Shown one piece after another: positions 20,391 to 23,923 of a stretch of 23,923 nt of DNA (position 1 is the first letter of the stretch; each line of letters opens with the position of its first letter). The DNA comes from Apostichopus parvimensis (taxonomy: Eukaryota; Echinodermata; Holothuroidea; Aspidochirotida; Stichopodidae): positions 121,730 to 145,652 of the forward strand of contig KN883609.1 of NCBI GenBank assembly GCA_000934455.1, in the 5' to 3' direction. Position numbers and translations under genes: made by a program. The notes under the pieces are model-generated. The model did no database searches, was not told the DNA's origin, and was given only the letters and a program-made list of their open reading frames with translations.

Positions 20391-20700
20391 TTCCTTCCTC
20401 CAACACCCCCTCCCACCCCCTCTCCTCCCCCATTCCCTCTTGCTACACCTCTGCCATAATGCCATACCAATCAACCTCATTCATTTCCAAAAAGAAAAAG
20501 TCAGCTTTCAAAGAAATTCCTCCCTAAGTCATTAATGCAGACTTTATTGACCAGGACCTTCCTCGAACACCCCACACTCCCCAGTTCCCCTCTTGCCACA
20601 CCAAGTGCTGCCATATCAATCAACTTCATTCATTTCCACAACACAAAGTCAGTTCACTAAGAAATTCCTCTCAAAGTCATAAACGCAATACTGTATTTAA
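20391..20700 (+). repeat. Diverged tandem duplication, ~150-165 bp
   Basis: Copy 1 (about 20391-20550) and copy 2 (about 20555-20700) share in order CCTTCCTC(C/G)AACACCCC, CCCTCTTGC(T/C)ACACC, CAATCAAC(C/T)TCATTCATTTCC, AAAGTCAG, AAGAAATTCCTC and AAGTCAT. The offset falls from 164 to 148 bp along the copies because of deletions in copy 2. No frame is kept between copies, so it is a non-coding duplication. Confidence 0.8.
20406..20431 (-). other. Minus-strand G-quadruplex motif
   Basis: Plus-strand C5-T-C3-A-C5-TCTCCT-C5 means four G-tracts with loops of 1, 1 and 6 on the minus strand. It lies within copy 1 of the local duplication, and copy 2 has lost the C-tracts. Confidence 0.65.
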
Positions 20701-23092
20701 TTAACCTGACACGGACTGTAACAAGGAGAGACAAAACTGCATTTCCTAATTGCATGGTAATTGAAACTTTCAACGAAAAGGGTCAAGCGCAGTTCTAAAA
20801 TATAAACAAAATTGACAAAGTTTAAAGGGATTTAGGATATCTCGAACCTTGTCAATGAAGTATGTATGCTCTTAGAGATCTAGGCCAAGTCTGTTGGCTG
20901 TGCAGAATACAAGTTTGAAAGCATCAAAGAGGCATCGGCCATTTGTAGCCACTCATTGTAACCCACTCGCACTCACACCGTGTGACATTCCGCACTACGC
21001 TACATCTTTATTTCTGTAAGGAAGTGCATGTCAGTCTGTGTGTTAGTTTGCAAAACCCACCATACACTGATTGATCACATCACATTCTCCAAAACAAGTG
21101 CACGCTATCTGCAGTTTAACCTCAGGTGTGATGGATGCAACACAGTCAAAGACAGTATGCATGGACACCTCGCTCAGGATAAATTCTCAAGGAGTTTTCC
21201 TAGTCATTTGGTCGTCCGAATGAACGATACATTTTGGCATTCTTTGTTTAAGTTTGCCCGGTCTGAATTTCATGAGGACCTTCTAGAGAAATTTGGTCAT
21301 ATTAAACAGCAATTATCTTATTGGGTGACTCTACTATACAAATTTTCCTGACCTAAATTTAAATACCAAGCTCACTCAATATCTTACGAGTGTCAATACT
21401 ACATCATAAAGCTGATGGAACAGCTTGAATAGGGAACATGGATGGGACTAGTTACACTTCTAGCACAAGTTGTATGTAAATGCCATAACCATTCTTGTAG
21501 AGACACTTGATTCACAGAGTACACTGCCCAATGCAGATTTTTCGGACATTTATGTTACAGTATCAGAGCAAATGCTAAAGGGAACAGAAAGGTTGATGGA
21601 CACTTCATTCTGCAGGGACTCTGTGAAATCAAGACAATTACTATATGCAATTTTATGTTTGAGCCTACAGAGGTGGGGGGGGGGGATAATCCATGGGCCT
21701 AGTACCTCAAAACACAGAATTCTTCTCACTAACTTTGGAAAAAATGTATTTCTTTACACACAAAAGCGATGATGTCTATAACATTTTTGAGGAAATTTCT
21801 ATCACAATATGGCAATAGAAGAGAAACACAGGACAATTATAGTTAGAAGTTTAGAATATGTAGGCTTAAACTGCAAAAGCAGCGGTTTTCATTAATGGTC
21901 TAAAATTAGGCCTAACATTAGGCCTAGGTATCAACCATCAGAATTTCATCTAAAGTATTGTTTTCTCATTCTCACGGTACTGTCAAATAAAAATTGAAAT
22001 CAAACTAAACAATGTATTGAAATCTCTGCCAACCAGAGAACTTTCAATTGGAATTGACCACAACATGTTTTTTGCTAGGGCTTTACCCATCCCACTATAT
22101 GTCTAGCCTATTCTTGAGTTCTTCATTTCAGCATGACAGAATTGACTCATTCCAACTGTTGGCTAAGGTATAACGTTTGAACCAGTAGTATCAACGACCC
22201 ACTGAAAATCTACGCAGTAAAATGAAAATGTATCTATATTCAAGCCTGTTTGCCTTCGTCCTCCTCGTAAAAGCTATTTAGTAATTATACTAAGCCTAGC
22301 CCTGGTCTACTGCATGTGCTATACCTCAGCTGCTTTTGCTATAAACCTAACTTAGGACTAATAGGAGGAGCAGAAGGACTAACGTAATTCACAACATTGG
22401 TTGGTTTATCAAATAAATGTGCATTAATTCGACCGACAGCTCCGTCTAAAGGTTGTTATGTTGGTAGGAAGTAGAAAAGTATGAAACTCACTCTTTTATT
22501 GCCTTCATATACGTTGTCACATCCAGGGAATGCTTTCTTTACCTCAAACAAAACAGCTGACGTGCTGTAGTCTTGCAGAAAGATAATTCGAAAAGCCGAG
22601 TCTCTCCAATGTGTTGTGCCCACAGAATTGCAACACACTGCTGACCAATGTTACACTTGACAGTCTGTATAATTCGTGCTAGCAGTTGAGTAAAACTATG
22701 TTCACGTATGAAGCGAGTCAGGCATGCGTGTTGTTTCTCGTATGTACCTTCCTCAGCCAATTGCAATTAACAGTATATATAGAAATATTTCATAACGAAT
22801 GATTTACACGGAAAGAAATATTAAGTTTAACAAATGTTAGAGTAATTTCAGCAAGAAACGTTCAATAAATAACTGAAAAATGGTATCTTATAATGAAGTA
22901 AACAAAGTGCTTATTCCAAATTTAGAAAGGGGGCAGCAAAAATTACGGTTACCATAACGACAGCCTCAACTACCAACACAATAGTCGATGTAGTCGTCTA
23001 GTATTACTACACTGTACTGTGCTAGCTATATTGACGAAAACTTGTCAATCTACTGATGTTATTTGAGTTAATAGACTTCTCATGATATAACT
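20701..23092. other. Upstream flank of the acidic-exon gene, mostly non-coding
   Basis: No gene I can support. The most gene-like item is an ATG-started 107-residue frame at 21028-21351 just after an acceptor-like CTTTATTTCTGTAAG; it has no recognised domain. Possible muscle-type motifs upstream of the exon at 23093 are a MEF2-consensus CTAAAATTAG at 21900-21909 and E-boxes CAGCTG at 22327-22332 and 22554-22559. These are short and expected by chance at this length. A CCAAT word and a TATATATA run lie near 22755-22780. Confidence 0.35.
21028..21351 (+). CDS. Unrecognised 107-residue open frame (doubtful)
   Basis: The frame starts at ATG (MSVCVLVCKTHHTL) and ends at TGA 21349-21351. The composition is mixed rather than low-complexity: two cysteines in RCDGCNTVKD near residue 35, and a C-terminal segment rich in Phe, Leu and charged residues. 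An acceptor-like site lies at 21020 (CTACATCTTTATTTCTGTAAG|GAAG), so it could be a terminal exon; the frame is also open for a few codons before the ATG. No signal peptide, membrane span or known domain is seen, and no polyadenylation signal follows closely. At this length in an AT-rich genome a chance frame is quite possible. Confidence 0.15.
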   Translation: MSVCVLVCKTHHTLIDHITFSKTSARYLQFNLRCDGCNTVKDSMHGHLAQDKFSRSFPSHLVVRMNDTFWHSLFKFARSEFHEDLLEKFGHIKQQLSYWVTLLYKFS

Positions 23093-23206
23093 ATGTCTGA
23101 TTTTGAAGAACAGGATTATGAAGAAGATCAAGAAGGTGTCGAGGAACCAGACCTCGATCATGACGAAACTGAAGACGGTGAAGGAGGAGAGCAGGAAGAA
23201 GAAGAG
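23093..23206 (+). CDS. First coding exon, troponin-T-like acidic N-terminus (partial)
   Basis: The exon has ATG at 23093 and 38 codons ending GAG at 23206, followed by a GTGATT donor; reading on gives only two more codons before TGA at 23213-23215. The peptide starts MSDFEEQDYEEDQ and is almost entirely Glu, Asp, Gly and Gln, with no basic residue except one His. Vertebrate slow skeletal troponin T is known to start MSDTEEQEYEEEQ, with the same hyperacidic, variable N-terminal tail encoded by short 5' exons; about ten of the first thirteen residues agree. Troponin T anchors the troponin complex on tropomyosin in striated-muscle thin filaments, and this tail modulates calcium sensitivity. The tropomyosin-binding and TnI/TnC-binding regions would be in later exons outside the window. 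Acidic low-complexity tails also occur in chromatin and polymerase proteins, so the family call is tentative; that this is a coding exon is more secure. Confidence 0.5.
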
Positions 23207-23747
23207 GTGATTTGACTCAGTTAGGCTACAGCCTAATATGATGTAACCTGATGGCTAACACCTTTATACCAGATTCGCGAAAAAAAGCCAATTCAATTGT
23301 GGTGTGCATTATTTTTAACCCTTTAGCAGAGCGAATGTGAAGAAAACGTCTGAGATCCACCATAGGATGTGAAAGTAAATTGGTTTAAAGTTGTATAGGT
23401 CATTGTGTTAGTGGACCACGTTAGTTGAGGGACTGCATTGAGGGACTCTAGGCTATGTGTTATTCACGTTAGTCTACCCTGCAGTTTCAAAGACCGTAAT
23501 GAGACCGTGAAGTTAGACCCTAACAAGTTAATGAGTAAAGTGAATACCAATTAAGATGAAACCCAAAATGTTTGGTGCTTCATCTTCAAGTGTGGAAATT
23601 GTGTACTCTGCACTGTGATTGATTAATTTACTGTCAGACGAACAGTAGGGTAATAATACTAGGCCTACCTACAGTACCGCCAATAAGTAACTTGGTAAAG
23701 ATTAACGCGATTCAGCGCAAAACGCAGCTTAACTGCAATTAACCTCG
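23207..23747 (+). other. Probable intron 1 of the acidic-exon gene
   Basis: This follows the GAG|GTGATT donor. No acceptor leading into a recognisable second exon is seen before the window ends. The sequence is AT-rich and featureless up to a small CpG-richer patch at 23700-23830. Confidence 0.4.
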
Positions 23748-23808
23748 CTCCAAATAAAGGAAGGCTACTTTCCCCGCACTCCAAATAAAGGAACGCAAAT
23801 TCCCCGCG
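23748..23808 (+). repeat. Two-copy 31-bp tandem repeat
   Basis: CTCCAAATAAAGGAA starts at 23748 and again at 23779, each copy ending in TTCCCCGC. The copies differ in the middle (GGCTACT versus CGCAAA). Confidence 0.8.
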
Positions 23809-23874
23809 CTCGCTATTCACCACCGACACAATGGGAGTGAACCGATCGATACAACGCTATTCATGGTGTGGAGG

Positions 23875-23923
23875 TAGTGCTGGGCAATATTTGCTTTTTA
23901 CCGTCACGATAAATAGTTCAAAA
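23875..23923 (+). mobile_element. Possible start of an interspersed repeat, cut by window edge
   Basis: TAGTGCTGGGCAATAT, followed by ACCGTCACGATAAAT, resembles the terminal 'TGCTGGGCGATAT ... ATCACGATA' wording common at the ends of dispersed repeats in several animal genomes. The similarity is from memory and the element is truncated by the window end, so class and family cannot be given. Confidence 0.25.

Noticed and set aside
21470..21772. 100-residue plus-strand open frame
   Set aside because: It begins at TTG rather than ATG; the first ATG is far inside, it ends in low-information sequence through a G11 run, and no domain is recognised.
21900..22559. MEF2 and E-box cluster as a muscle enhancer of the downstream gene
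   Set aside because: One MEF2 match and two CAGCTG words over about 650 bp are near chance expectation; they are noted only as context.
22456..22766. Minus-strand frames with GAG|GTAAAG and AGA|GTGAGT donors, suggesting a divergent gene
   Set aside because: Neither frame begins at ATG, there is no convincing acceptor, and the peptides match no family I recognise. It is treated as chance.

Overview
The window looks like AT-rich nuclear DNA of an invertebrate animal, probably marine and perhaps a deuterostome. It has long non-coding stretches, many homopolymer and microsatellite tracts, a decayed CR1/L2-type LINE tail, a tRNA-derived SINE-like unit and spliceosomal-type exon signals. There is no prokaryotic gene density, no operon, no rRNA, no intact tRNA gene and no CRISPR array. 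Nearly all open reading frames are short, lack conserved domains and are best read as chance.

Layout. 1-700 is plain AT-rich sequence. A 5'-truncated, frameshifted LINE 3' end lies at about 715-1107. Then follow about 11.8 kb (1108-12963) of intergenic or intronic DNA with microsatellites (a 65-nt homopurine GGA block at 3418-3482), strong G-quadruplex motifs (9130-9152; minus strand 8022-8050 and 9983-10020) and only weak exon-like signals. At 12964-13466 there are three tandem copies of a ~168-bp unit. At 14133-14602 there is an AT-rich array of ~40-60-bp units with a 147-bp higher-order repeat. A small CpG-denser pocket lies near 15280-15640. At 19188-19576 there is a cluster of structured repeats: a 41-bp-arm inverted repeat, a two-tier hairpin and a 72-nt tRNA-like unit. 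A 30-nt microexon candidate with good splice signals is at 20223-20252, followed by a diverged local duplication (20391-20700).

The only coding segment I would defend is near the right edge: a plus-strand first exon at 23093-23206 encoding a very acidic N-terminus starting MSDFEEQDYEEDQ, followed by a GT donor. That start closely resembles vertebrate troponin T, so the left part of the window may be the upstream flank of a troponin-T-like gene whose remaining exons lie beyond the window. I saw no convincing new biological system. The most unusual items are the two tandem arrays, the long inverted repeat next to the tRNA-like SINE, and the microexon candidate.
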